DNA from: Hyphomicrobiales bacterium | Lineage (GTDB): Bacteria; Pseudomonadota; Alphaproteobacteria; Rhizobiales; Rhizobiaceae | Direction: 5' to 3' | DNA length: 64,000 nt | Assembly: GCA_900472575.1 (NCBI GenBank) | Contig: UCIV01000009.1 | Location: 1-64,000, forward strand | Shown: positions 37,468 through 46,027 of the stretch, in pieces | Numbering within the stretch: the stretch's first letter is position 1 | How the letters are laid out: each line of letters opens with the position of its first letter | Position numbers and translations under genes: made by a program | Notes under the pieces: generated by a model | What the model saw: the letters and a program-made list of their open reading frames with translations, nothing else | What the model was told of the DNA's origin: nothing | The model's database searches: none

Positions 37468-37833
37468 TCAGGCGGTTACACGCTCGATCGCATCAATGAG
37501 TTTTGCCGGATCGAAGGGCTTGACGATCCAGCCGGTCGCGCCGGCCTGGCGCGCACGGTTCTTCTTTTCGGCATCGCTTTCCGTGGTCAGAACCAGGATC
37601 GGGATGGCGCGGTATTTCTCGTTGCGGCGCACGCCTTCGATGAAACCGAAGCCATCGAGGCGCGGCATGTTGATGTCGGTAACGATGACATCCGGCTCGC
37701 AGCCTTCGAGAACCTCAAGGCCCTCGACGCCGTCTTCTGCCTGGATCGTTTCGAAACCGGCATTGTTGAGGGTCACCAGAAGCATGTTCCGGATCGTCCG
37801 TGAATCATCCACGGTCAGTACTTTTTTCTTCAT
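37468..37833 (-). CDS. cheY1: Chemotaxis response regulator CheY1
   Basis: 121 aa receiver domain: Asp9-Asp10, phosphoacceptor Asp53 (VTDINMPRLDG), Thr83 in LTTES and Lys105 in VKPFDP. In S. meliloti CheY1 drains phosphate from CheY2 via CheA and works with CheS. It starts 2 bp after cheS. Confidence 0.93.
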   Translation of the reverse strand: MKKKVLTVDDSRTIRNMLLVTLNNAGFETIQAEDGVEGLEVLEGCEPDVIVTDINMPRLDGFGFIEGVRRNEKYRAIPILVLTTESDAEKKNRARQAGATGWIVKPFDPAKLIDAIERVTA

Positions 37834-37835
37834 TG

Positions 37836-38129
37836 CTAGATCTCCTTAGCAATTAACTGGGTTTCGCTGATTCCAATCAGCGCCATCGTCTTTTCAAAGG
37901 CATCTGATGCCTTCTCGACGAGGAATGACTTCTTGTCGGCCTGCCATGCTGTGGCACCGGCAACCAGAACCTGGGCGCATTGCACGCCGACACGCTCCAC
38001 CGCAGAGGCATCGATCACGATATCCTTGCCGCGCATGGACATGAGCTTGCCGTGCAGCACCGATGCTTCATTGAGGTCGAGAACTGCCGAGAGAGCCAGT
38101 TTTCCGGATGCGGCCTTCTTTGCTGCCAT
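37836..38129 (-). CDS. cheS: STAS-domain protein CheS
   Basis: 97 aa, one STAS-like domain: LALSAVLDLNEASVLHGKLM, then KDIVIDASAVERVGVQCAQVLVAGATAW. Small STAS proteins at this position in rhizobial che operons are CheS, which binds CheA and speeds CheY1-P dephosphorylation in S. meliloti. It overlaps the receptor gene stop (ATGA) and is followed by cheY1. Confidence 0.88.
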   Translation of the reverse strand: MAAKKAASGKLALSAVLDLNEASVLHGKLMSMRGKDIVIDASAVERVGVQCAQVLVAGATAWQADKKSFLVEKASDAFEKTMALIGISETQLIAKEI

Positions 38130-39754
38130 CAGCGTATTCCTTGCCGTTTGTAAAAGGGTTGCGCCTCGGCCTCAGCCAATGCGTGATGTCGGTCGGACAA
38201 TGCGCCAACCGGCTGAACTGCCGGGCGCCTGCCATCGTGGGTATTCTGGACGTCGCGCTCGAAACCCTGCTGGCGGGCAATGCGGAATTCGCGCACCGTG
38301 CGGCCCAGTTCGAGAATGACGGTGTGCAGCTCATCGGCGCTTTCACCGGTATTGCGTGCGAAGCTCGCATTTGCACCGATCTCGTGGCTGAGCGACCCGA
38401 TCTCCGAGGTGACGCGGTTCAGCCCGTCGGCCTGTTCGACCGTGCGGCGGGCGACGCCGGTGATCGCATCGTTGATCTCGCCGACCTGCTGGACGATGCC
38501 GCCTATCGCCGCCTGGGTGCGGTGAACCATGTCGACACCGGCCCCGACCTGCGATTTGGTACCGGTGACCAGTGTCTTGATTTCGCGGGCCGCATCGGCG
38601 GAACGCTGGGCAAGCGCCCTCACCTCCTGCGCGACGACGGCAAAACCGCGGCCGCTATCGCCGGCGCGCGCCGCTTCGATGCCAGCATTGAGCGCGAGAA
38701 GATTGGTCTGGAAGGCGATCTCGTCGATGACACCGATGATCTCACCGATCTTTTCGGCCGAATTCTCGATATCGGTCATGGCGCTGATTGCGCGGCCAAC
38801 GATCTCACCGCTTTCTTCGACGGAACGGCGTGTCGCAACGGCAGCGCTTTCGGCAGCCGACGTTCCGGCAACGCTTTCCTTGACGAGTGCGGAAAGCTGA
38901 TAAAGGTCGTTATGCACTGATTGTGCCCGGCGCGCCTGCTCTTCCGAAGCGGCCGCGAATGTCGAGGCGTTGCGTGCCATGGCATCCGTCAGACCGATCG
39001 CCTGCATTCCGGCATTGTCGATCACGCCGACCGAGTTGCGCATGCCGCCGATCGCGCTTGACAGAAGTTCGGCCAGTTCACGATAGGCTTCCGGCACGTC
39101 ATTCGGCAGGGCGGCTGTCAGATCACGCTCGGCGAGCGCGCCAATGACGGCGGCAAAGGTGTCGACCGCTTCGGCCTGATCGGCGGAGCGCTGGTCGGCA
39201 AGAGCGCGCTGGTGCTTCTGTCTCTGTTCATTGAAACGGAGCGAAACGGCGATTTCGACATCGACCATGACCAGGCGCAGGATGGCGGCGATGAGATCGC
39301 GCAGTTCCTGTTCGCGCCGGCGGGCACCGGGAAGGAAGGAGCGCGGCGCAAAATCCTCGACAGCGCCGAGTACCAGATGTTCGAGCATCACCGAATGGCC
39401 GGCGATATGCCAGCGCGGGTCGAGACCCATGCGGCTTTCAGTATCCGACAGAACCTTGACGCGATCTGCATAAAGCGCATCGAAGCGAGCGTCGGTCAGC
39501 ACCGCCCAGTGGGACGCCTGAAGATCGTTGAGACGGTCGACCTGCTGTTCGGTTTCGAAATGGCTGGAGGCTTCGGGAGAGGACTGCAAGCGTTGAAAGA
39601 GATCGCGCAGACCGTTCTTCAGATGGCCTTCGAGCTGTGGGCGACACCGGCGGAGCAGATCGCACAGATCGCCGTCGAGACCGGCGAATGCCAGTCTCTC
39701 GCCAAGGCTGCCTGCCTGGCGACGTCGAACCTGTTCGCTTGGCGTGTCCTGCAC
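38129..39754 (-). CDS. Soluble globin-coupled methyl-accepting chemotaxis protein (IcpA-like)
   Basis: 541 aa from a GTG at 39754, chosen because GGGGA lies nine bases upstream. No membrane segments. The N-terminal domain (about 20-170) resembles a globin-coupled sensor ([14 protein letters not shown]), but at the position of the proximal heme His (HxRIGL in active members) the protein has Glu106. A linker and receptor signalling domain follow (about 250-500, with the hairpin tip [21 protein letters not shown]). It heads the che operon, as IcpA does in S. meliloti. It probably senses an intracellular cue; heme binding is doubtful. Confidence 0.9.
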   Translation of the reverse strand: MQDTPSEQVRRRQAGSLGERLAFAGLDGDLCDLLRRCRPQLEGHLKNGLRDLFQRLQSSPEASSHFETEQQVDRLNDLQASHWAVLTDARFDALYADRVKVLSDTESRMGLDPRWHIAGHSVMLEHLVLGAVEDFAPRSFLPGARRREQELRDLIAAILRLVMVDVEIAVSLRFNEQRQKHQRALADQRSADQAEAVDTFAAVIGALAERDLTAALPNDVPEAYRELAELLSSAIGGMRNSVGVIDNAGMQAIGLTDAMARNASTFAAASEEQARRAQSVHNDLYQLSALVKESVAGTSAAESAAVATRRSVEESGEIVGRAISAMTDIENSAEKIGEIIGVIDEIAFQTNLLALNAGIEAARAGDSGRGFAVVAQEVRALAQRSADAAREIKTLVTGTKSQVGAGVDMVHRTQAAIGGIVQQVGEINDAITGVARRTVEQADGLNRVTSEIGSLSHEIGANASFARNTGESADELHTVILELGRTVREFRIARQQGFERDVQNTHDGRRPAVQPVGALSDRHHALAEAEAQPFYKRQGIR

Positions 39755-39912
39755 CAAAAGTCGTCCCCAAAAACCACACAAACCGAGAATTCGGCGTGAG
39801 AGAAGCCATGCGGGTCAGGGACTGGAGATGGACAATGAATGCCTTGGCACACAGGACATGATCCCGTGCCGTGCGAACGCGGTCACCGCAGTTTTCCTGA
39901 CTTTTCTTGAGC

Positions 39913-39953
39913 GGATACCGGATTCAAACCGGTACGGCCTTGGCGGCTTCATG
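39913..39953 (-). promoter_or_regulatory. Shared flagellin/che upstream motif before the che operon
   Basis: On the minus strand GCATGAAGCCG is followed by TATCC (TGTCC in the flagellin genes), with 36-bp spacing exactly as for flaB and the 6809-7690 flagellin. The site lies about 160 bp upstream of the receptor start at 39754. Confidence 0.5.
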
Positions 39954-40045
39954 CCTTGGTGAGCAGACCGCAGTCGTCCCATTTGCCGTATAGTCCAATT
40001 TGTATGGTTAATTCCTTGCCCGAAGGTTAATGGACAGTAGATATC

Positions 40046-40068
40046 GGCCGTTTTGCTACAAAACGGCC
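40046..40068 (-). terminator. Inverted repeat downstream of the TPR gene
   Basis: A perfect 9-bp stem GGCCGTTTT / AAAACGGCC with a 5-nt loop lies 60 bp after the stop of the 40129-42519 gene, upstream of the che promoter motif. It may insulate the che operon; there is no T-run. Confidence 0.55.
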
Positions 40069-40128
40069 ATTGAAACCACGGTATCGGAACACCGTCCGGC
40101 AAAGACTGCAAGCAGAGGTTTCATCGGC

Positions 40129-42519
40129 TCAATTGTTCTTGGTTGTAAGATCGGCAATCGCTCTCAGGCCATCCTTGTTGCCGAGATCGGCCAAGGCCTG
40201 GAAGATACGCAGCGCTTCCGCCTGCCTGCCTATGTTGAGCAGGGCGTATCCGCGCAGGCTCATCAGATCGGTCTGTTCGGGCACGATCTGCGCCCGCTGA
40301 TCGAGCGCGATCAGCGTCTCCCGGTAGCGGGCCGACTTGAACGAATTGACGGCCCTGTCGGCAAGGATGGATGCCTGCAGTTCGACGGCGCGGGTATTGT
40401 TCTGCGGTGCGATCGTTGCGGCGGCAGCCGCCTTGTCAGTCAGGCCGACACGCAGATAAGCGAGGCTCTTGCCGTAGGCGGCATCGGAACGGGCGGCCTG
40501 AGAGGAAGCCATGGTCGCGACATCGAATGCCTGCGCTGCTTCGAGCGGCCGGTTGAGATCCATCAGGCACCAGCCGCGGGCGAGAGCCTGATCCGGCGAA
40601 AGTTGGCGAGGGTCGACGGTAGAGGCGCACCCCCTGTTGACTGGAGCACTGCGGGCAGGTGTAGCGCGTGACACACGCGGTGCGGGCCTTTCGACGGGCA
40701 CAGGCCGGTAAGCCTGAGTGGCCGGTTCAGGCTGAGCGGCATAAGGCTGCTGGTTTGAGGGTTGCGGGTAGTAAGCCTGCTGGCGCGGCTGCGGCTGTAG
40801 TTGCTGCTGCACCGGATATTGCTGCATCTGCTGCGCAGGATAGGGTTGCGTCTGCTGTTGCTGCGGCGGCGTAAGCTGCGAGAGATAATCCTGCCCCTGC
40901 ATACGACGGCGATCGTCCTCACCGAGATTGGCGATGCGGTCGGACCTGCCGGCCCAGGTGCGCTGGATCGCCGCGACACCGGCCCTGTCGCCGAGATCGT
41001 TACGGCTCAGGACCAGACCATAGGCGGAAGGCTCGTCATCCGGCTTCCATGTGAGCGCTGCGGCAAACCATTGAGCAGCCGTCGCCGGCTGGCGCATGTA
41101 ACGCGCATACCATCCGAACTGCTGGGCCGCGGCTGCATCCTTCGCTTCGATGACGACAGGCGCCATGCGCGACAGCACTTCCTCCTGCAAGATCGGCGGA
41201 GGATCGATGGCGAGAAGGTTGGCGACGGCGGCCATATAGGCGGCCTTGGAGCCGGGCGACGTGTCACGCCATTTGTAGAGCACGTTTTCGGCTTCGAGCG
41301 GAGAATTCTGGCGTGTCAGGGTGAGAGCCAGGCCTTCAGCTGCAGAGGCGGTCTCTTCCTTGGTGAAGGCCTTGCGGAACCAACGCTCGGCGCCGCCGAG
41401 ATTGTCGCGGCGATAATGATACCAGCCGAGCAGAAGCGCATCGGACGCCAGTTCATCCTTTTCGGCCAGACGTTCCAGCCGCGTCAGATATTTGTCGGCG
41501 ACGACGAGCTTGGGATCGGTATTGCCGTCGCCCACCAAACGGCGGGCCAGATCATCACGCAGGCTTTCGAATTCGGGCTGCCCGTCCGCGCCGGTCCGTT
41601 CCTTCGACAGCAGTTCCTCGATCATGTCCGGCGCCAGCAATTCGCTCGCCTTCTGGACCGTGGCCATCCGCTCCGAAGGATTGTCGCAGTTGCTGAGCAC
41701 GTACAGATAGGCATCACGCGCCCGCGGCTTGCGGTCGGTATCGGCAAAGGCTTCGGCAAGACGCCACAAGACATCGACTTCGCTGCAGGTCAGAAGCGTC
41801 GGGTTTTCCGCAGCGATGCGAATGACCTCGTCATAGGTCTTGGCATCGGATGCCGCCGTCAGCCGGGTGCGAGCCTCGGCAAGCTTCAACCTGTCTAGAA
41901 GATCGGCAGGCGGCTGCCAGCTCGGCTCGGCGGCCTGGCGATCGGAGATTGCCTTGCGCACATCGGCATAGCGCGCCTGTGCGTAGAGCTGCCACATGTT
42001 GTCCAACTGCGGATCTGTCGTCGGTCGTGCGGCCAGCGGATCGGCCGGAGGTGTCCAGTTGGGATAGAGAGCTCGAAGACGGGAGATTTCGGCCTGTAGA
42101 CGGGCTGTATCGCCTCGGGCGGCAAAATAGCGGAGCGCGCTTTCATCGACCTGCGGAGCCGAGGCTGACGGCTGAGTGCCCGGCCTCGACTGCGCTTGTG
42201 CTGGCGGCTGCGTCTGAGACTGATTCGGGAACTGCTGCGAAATCTGCGCACTCGGCTCCGAAGCCGGGGCAGTCTGCTGTGATTGTGCAATTACCAGTGG
42301 CGGGCGTCCGGCGCGCTGATCGGCTGGCGCCACGGTCGGAGATTGCGACTGCAATCGGTTCGTGCGGTTCACGTCTGTGCCTGCATAAAACGAATCAGCA
42401 GCAGTCAACGAACCGGTGATCTCGTTGAAATCGACGTCAGACGCCTGTTTGTAAGCGATCAATGCCGCTGCGGCCATGCCGAAAGCAGCTAAAGAGATCA
42501 GCGAAAACCGCATTTGCAC
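40129..42519 (-). CDS. Secreted TPR protein of the cellulose locus (candidate BcsK)
   Basis: 796 aa. An N-terminal signal or anchor segment (about 4-25) is followed by a Gln/Pro/Ser-rich linker, a long helical region with tetratricopeptide character (about 125-500), a Gln/Pro/Tyr-rich low-complexity stretch (about 540-640) and a second TPR block (about 655-790). No beta-barrel follows, so it is not a full BcsC. It diverges from bcsN-bcsA-bcsB. In some alphaproteobacterial cellulose operons a TPR protein (BcsK) replaces BcsC, and this is my best guess. It could also be an unrelated periplasmic scaffold. Confidence 0.75.
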   Translation of the reverse strand: MQMRFSLISLAAFGMAAAALIAYKQASDVDFNEITGSLTAADSFYAGTDVNRTNRLQSQSPTVAPADQRAGRPPLVIAQSQQTAPASEPSAQISQQFPNQSQTQPPAQAQSRPGTQPSASAPQVDESALRYFAARGDTARLQAEISRLRALYPNWTPPADPLAARPTTDPQLDNMWQLYAQARYADVRKAISDRQAAEPSWQPPADLLDRLKLAEARTRLTAASDAKTYDEVIRIAAENPTLLTCSEVDVLWRLAEAFADTDRKPRARDAYLYVLSNCDNPSERMATVQKASELLAPDMIEELLSKERTGADGQPEFESLRDDLARRLVGDGNTDPKLVVADKYLTRLERLAEKDELASDALLLGWYHYRRDNLGGAERWFRKAFTKEETASAAEGLALTLTRQNSPLEAENVLYKWRDTSPGSKAAYMAAVANLLAIDPPPILQEEVLSRMAPVVIEAKDAAAAQQFGWYARYMRQPATAAQWFAAALTWKPDDEPSAYGLVLSRNDLGDRAGVAAIQRTWAGRSDRIANLGEDDRRRMQGQDYLSQLTPPQQQQTQPYPAQQMQQYPVQQQLQPQPRQQAYYPQPSNQQPYAAQPEPATQAYRPVPVERPAPRVSRATPARSAPVNRGCASTVDPRQLSPDQALARGWCLMDLNRPLEAAQAFDVATMASSQAARSDAAYGKSLAYLRVGLTDKAAAAATIAPQNNTRAVELQASILADRAVNSFKSARYRETLIALDQRAQIVPEQTDLMSLRGYALLNIGRQAEALRIFQALADLGNKDGLRAIADLTTKNN

Positions 42520-42774
42520 CCCGGTCCCTGTCCATCCAAATCATTTCGGCTCGTGCACACAAGCCCACATCTGACAGCAATTGGTTAAAGAATGAGGGCA
42601 TATAGTTAACGAACAATTTAGATTTCGTAAGTAAATAAGAAATCATGAATACACAAAAGTGACTCGAACCGGCAGGCATTCCACAAATGGCTGCCCGGTG
42701 ACCCTCGCAGAAAGCGGGCAATGAGTAATGCGTGTCTGCCCCAGGACTGGATTTTGATGACGGACGGACACTTT

Positions 42775-43800
42775 ATGACTTTGCAGCCGGGATGGAGCGG
42801 TCGCCGTGCTGCTATCACGGCCTCCATAGGATTTGCAGCGCTCAGCCTCACCGGATGCGCAGGAAAGCCGATCCAATCCGAAGCCTTCATAAAGAGCGTT
42901 CCGCCGGAACAGGCCATGGTCATGCCACCGCCAGGGGGACCCGCGGTCGTCAACATTATCGAACGACGTTTCAACAATGCCATCAGCCAGGACATCCATC
43001 TGGCGACCAACGCATCCACACCCGGACAGAACATGCTGAAGGTCCAGCTCTTTGGTACAGAGAGCGCCTACAGCCAGGCCGACAATAGTCTGGGCATGTC
43101 GTCGATCACCGAAGGACGCATCTCATCTGAAATGCGCCAGTCCCTGCCGCGTGTGGCGATGGCTAAATCACAGTTCTATGTGCAGAACGCCTATGGTCCA
43201 TTCGGATATGCTTTCGGGCGCGGCAGAGGCTCCGATCTGTGCCTTTATGCCTGGCAACAGATCCGCACCCGCGACCAGGGCACGCCATTCGCCAACTACG
43301 GCGTGATCCAGATCCGCCTGCGAACCTGCGAGGCGAATGCCACCGAAGCAAAGCTCCTTTCGGTCATGTACAACTTTACGATCAACGCATCGGTCGATGC
43401 GCTCGGCTGGAACCCTTACGGTGCAAATCGCGAGTTCAATTCCGCGGTCGGCACCACCGGCGCACCGATCTATCCGCGTCCGGCCTCTGCCGAGCCGATG
43501 GTCCAGACGCTGCCGCCGCGGCAGACGACGTCCTATGCGCCGCGAGTTCAGGTACGTCGTGTCCAGCCGGCCGCTCAGCCTGTGACGGCGCCGGGCGCAC
43601 CGCCGCAGCTTGAGCCGCGTGGTCCCCGCGTACCTTCGCCTTTCGGCAACGGCTATTCTTCTGCCACGGGACGATCCTCCGATGGTTATGCCGCAACGAC
43701 GACGCCAAACGGCGCGACGGTACCGGCAACCCAAAGGGTGGCCGTCCCGTCTCCATCCTGCACCATGGCAACCGACGGAGCAGACGTTGTCTGCCGCTGA
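42775..43800 (+). CDS. bcsN: Cellulose biosynthesis lipoprotein BcsN
   Basis: 341 aa if started at the ATG at 42775, which has GGA six bases upstream and gives a clean lipoprotein signal ending in LSLTGCAG. In-frame starts at 42757 and 42721 would only lengthen the basic N-terminus. The body is a periplasmic domain with conserved AYGPFGYAFGRG; the C-terminal third is Pro/Gln/Thr-rich. BcsN occurs in rhizobial cellulose operons next to bcsA; its biochemical role is not established. It is 40 bp before bcsA. Confidence 0.8.
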   Translation: MTLQPGWSGRRAAITASIGFAALSLTGCAGKPIQSEAFIKSVPPEQAMVMPPPGGPAVVNIIERRFNNAISQDIHLATNASTPGQNMLKVQLFGTESAYSQADNSLGMSSITEGRISSEMRQSLPRVAMAKSQFYVQNAYGPFGYAFGRGRGSDLCLYAWQQIRTRDQGTPFANYGVIQIRLRTCEANATEAKLLSVMYNFTINASVDALGWNPYGANREFNSAVGTTGAPIYPRPASAEPMVQTLPPRQTTSYAPRVQVRRVQPAAQPVTAPGAPPQLEPRGPRVPSPFGNGYSSATGRSSDGYAATTTPNGATVPATQRVAVPSPSCTMATDGADVVCR

Positions 43801-43840
43801 TCCTGTTGTCCGTATTCGGCTCTCATCGAGGTAGTCCGCC

Positions 43841-46018
43841 ATGAGGACACTATATTCAGGCGTCATCTGGGCCGTTGCCACGGTCATGATCATCCTTCTG
43901 GTGACGTTGCCGATCAATACGCGCACGCAGCTGATCGCCAGCATCCTGATCGTCACCGTCATGGCGATCATCAAGCTTCTCGACGCCGGAGGAAAATGGC
44001 GGCTGGTGGCGCTGGCTTTCGGTACCGGCATGGTGCTGCGCTATGTCTACTGGCGCACGACAAGCACGCTGCCGCCGGTCAACCAGCTGGAAAACTTCAT
44101 TCCCGGCATGCTCGTCTATCTGGCCGAGATGTACAGCGTGCTGATGCTGTCGCTAAGCCTGTTCGTCGTTGCCATGCCGCTGCCGCCGGCGCGGCCGAGC
44201 AGCCGATCGAGCAGCGACGAAAACCTGCCGACCGTCGATGTCTTCGTACCAAGCTACAATGAGGACGAACAGCTTCTGGCAAATACGCTGGCCGCCGCCC
44301 GCAACATGGATTATCCGCCGGAAAAACTGACCGTATGGCTACTTGACGATGGCGGCACGGTGCAGAAGCGCAAGGCGAGCAATGTTGCCGATGCCCGTGC
44401 GGCCGAAGCCCGCCACGAAAAGCTGAAACAGCTCTGCGTAGAAATGGGGGTGAACTACCTCACCCGCGAGCGCAACGAGCATGCCAAAGCCGGCAATCTC
44501 AACAACGGGCTTGCCCATTCGACGGGTGACCTGATCGCGGTCTTCGATGCCGACCATGCGCCGACGCGCGACTTCCTGCTGGAAACCGTGCACTATTTCG
44601 AGAGCGACCCCAAACTTTTCCTCGTCCAGACCCCGCACTTCTTCCTCAACCCGGACCCGGTCGAACGCAACCTGCAGACGTTCGAGAAGATGCCGAGCGA
44701 GAACGAGATGTTCTACGGCATCATCCAGCGCGGTCTCGACAAATGGAACGCGTCGTTCTTCTGCGGCTCGGCAGCGGTGCTGAACCGCAAGGCATTGCAG
44801 GTTTCCAACGGCTTTTCCGGCGTCAGCATTACCGAGGACTGCGAAACTGCGCTCGACCTGCACGGTCTCGGTTGGAACAGCATCTATGTCGACCGACCGC
44901 TGATCGCCGGCCTGCAGCCCGCAACCTTCGCCAGCTTCATCGGCCAGCGCTCGCGCTGGGCGCAGGGCATGATGCAGATCCTGCGCTTCCGTTTTCCACC
45001 CTTAAAACGCGGCCTCTCGCTGGCTCAGCGTTTCTGCTACATGTCGTCGACGCTGTTCTGGCTGTTCCCCTTCCCGCGGACGATCTTCCTGTTCGCGCCG
45101 CTGTTCTACATCTTCTTCGATCTGCAAATCTTCACCTCGTCCGGCGGTGAATTCCTCGTCTACTCGCTGACCTATATGGCGGTGAACATGATGATGCAAA
45201 ACTATCTCTACGGATCGTTCCGCTGGCCATGGATTTCCGAGCTCTACGAATATGTGCAGACGGTGCATCTGCTGCCGGCCGTCGTTTCGGTCATGCTCAA
45301 TCCACGCAAGCCGACCTTCAAGGTGACGGCGAAGGATGAATCCGTTTCGGTCAGCCGCCTTTCGGAAGTCAGCCGGCCATTCTTCGTGATCTTCTTCATA
45401 TTGATCGTCGCCTTCGCGATGAGCGTCTACAAGCTCTATAATGAGCCGTTCAAGGCAGACGTGACACTCGTCGTCGCCGGTTGGAACATGCTCAACATCA
45501 TCATTGCCGGCTGCGCGCTCGGCGTCGTTTCCGAACGCGGCGAACGCCAGGCGTCACGTCGCGTCAAGATCAGCCGGCGGTGCGAATTCGGCATCGACGG
45601 AAAGTGGTACACGGCGACGATCAACAATGTCTCGGTGCACGGGGCCCAGCTCGAAGTCTATACGGAAGGCGCGACGGGCATTGCCAAGGATACGATCGGC
45701 CATATCCGCTTCCAGCCTTTCAGCGATCTGCCGGTCAGCGAATTGCCGGTCGAAATCCGCAATTTCGACCGCACCGGCGACGTCACCTCCGTGGGCTGCC
45801 GCTACGTGCCGCAAAAGGCCCTCGATCACCGCCTGATCGCGGACCTGATGTTCGCCAACTCCGCCCAATGGACCCAGTTCCAGACCGCGCGGCGAAACAA
45901 TCCGGGCTTGTTGCGCGGCACGTTGTGGTTCCTGTGGCTTTCCGTCTACCAGACGAGCCGCGGCCTAGGTTACCTGATGCGTGACCTCGGAAAGTCCCGC
46001 AGCGCAGAGAAAGGCTAG
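43841..46018 (+). CDS. bcsA: Cellulose synthase catalytic subunit BcsA
   Basis: 725 aa. Family 2 glycosyltransferase motifs are intact: LLDDGG near 166, FDADHAP near 235, ITEDCE near 330 and QRSRW near 368. Membrane segments flank the catalytic domain (several within 5-110 and 390-560). The PilZ domain follows: RxxxR as RQASR at about 569-573 and NVSVHG near 590, so c-di-GMP activation is expected. It makes beta-1,4-glucan from UDP-glucose and passes it through the inner membrane with BcsB. GAGG precedes the ATG. Confidence 0.97.
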   Translation: MRTLYSGVIWAVATVMIILLVTLPINTRTQLIASILIVTVMAIIKLLDAGGKWRLVALAFGTGMVLRYVYWRTTSTLPPVNQLENFIPGMLVYLAEMYSVLMLSLSLFVVAMPLPPARPSSRSSSDENLPTVDVFVPSYNEDEQLLANTLAAARNMDYPPEKLTVWLLDDGGTVQKRKASNVADARAAEARHEKLKQLCVEMGVNYLTRERNEHAKAGNLNNGLAHSTGDLIAVFDADHAPTRDFLLETVHYFESDPKLFLVQTPHFFLNPDPVERNLQTFEKMPSENEMFYGIIQRGLDKWNASFFCGSAAVLNRKALQVSNGFSGVSITEDCETALDLHGLGWNSIYVDRPLIAGLQPATFASFIGQRSRWAQGMMQILRFRFPPLKRGLSLAQRFCYMSSTLFWLFPFPRTIFLFAPLFYIFFDLQIFTSSGGEFLVYSLTYMAVNMMMQNYLYGSFRWPWISELYEYVQTVHLLPAVVSVMLNPRKPTFKVTAKDESVSVSRLSEVSRPFFVIFFILIVAFAMSVYKLYNEPFKADVTLVVAGWNMLNIIIAGCALGVVSERGERQASRRVKISRRCEFGIDGKWYTATINNVSVHGAQLEVYTEGATGIAKDTIGHIRFQPFSDLPVSELPVEIRNFDRTGDVTSVGCRYVPQKALDHRLIADLMFANSAQWTQFQTARRNNPGLLRGTLWFLWLSVYQTSRGLGYLMRDLGKSRSAEKG

Positions 46019-46027
46019 GAGATCGAC

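Noticed and set aside
35355..37499. 714-aa plus-strand open frame
   Set aside because: It is antisense to cheA and has no recognisable motif or ribosome site.
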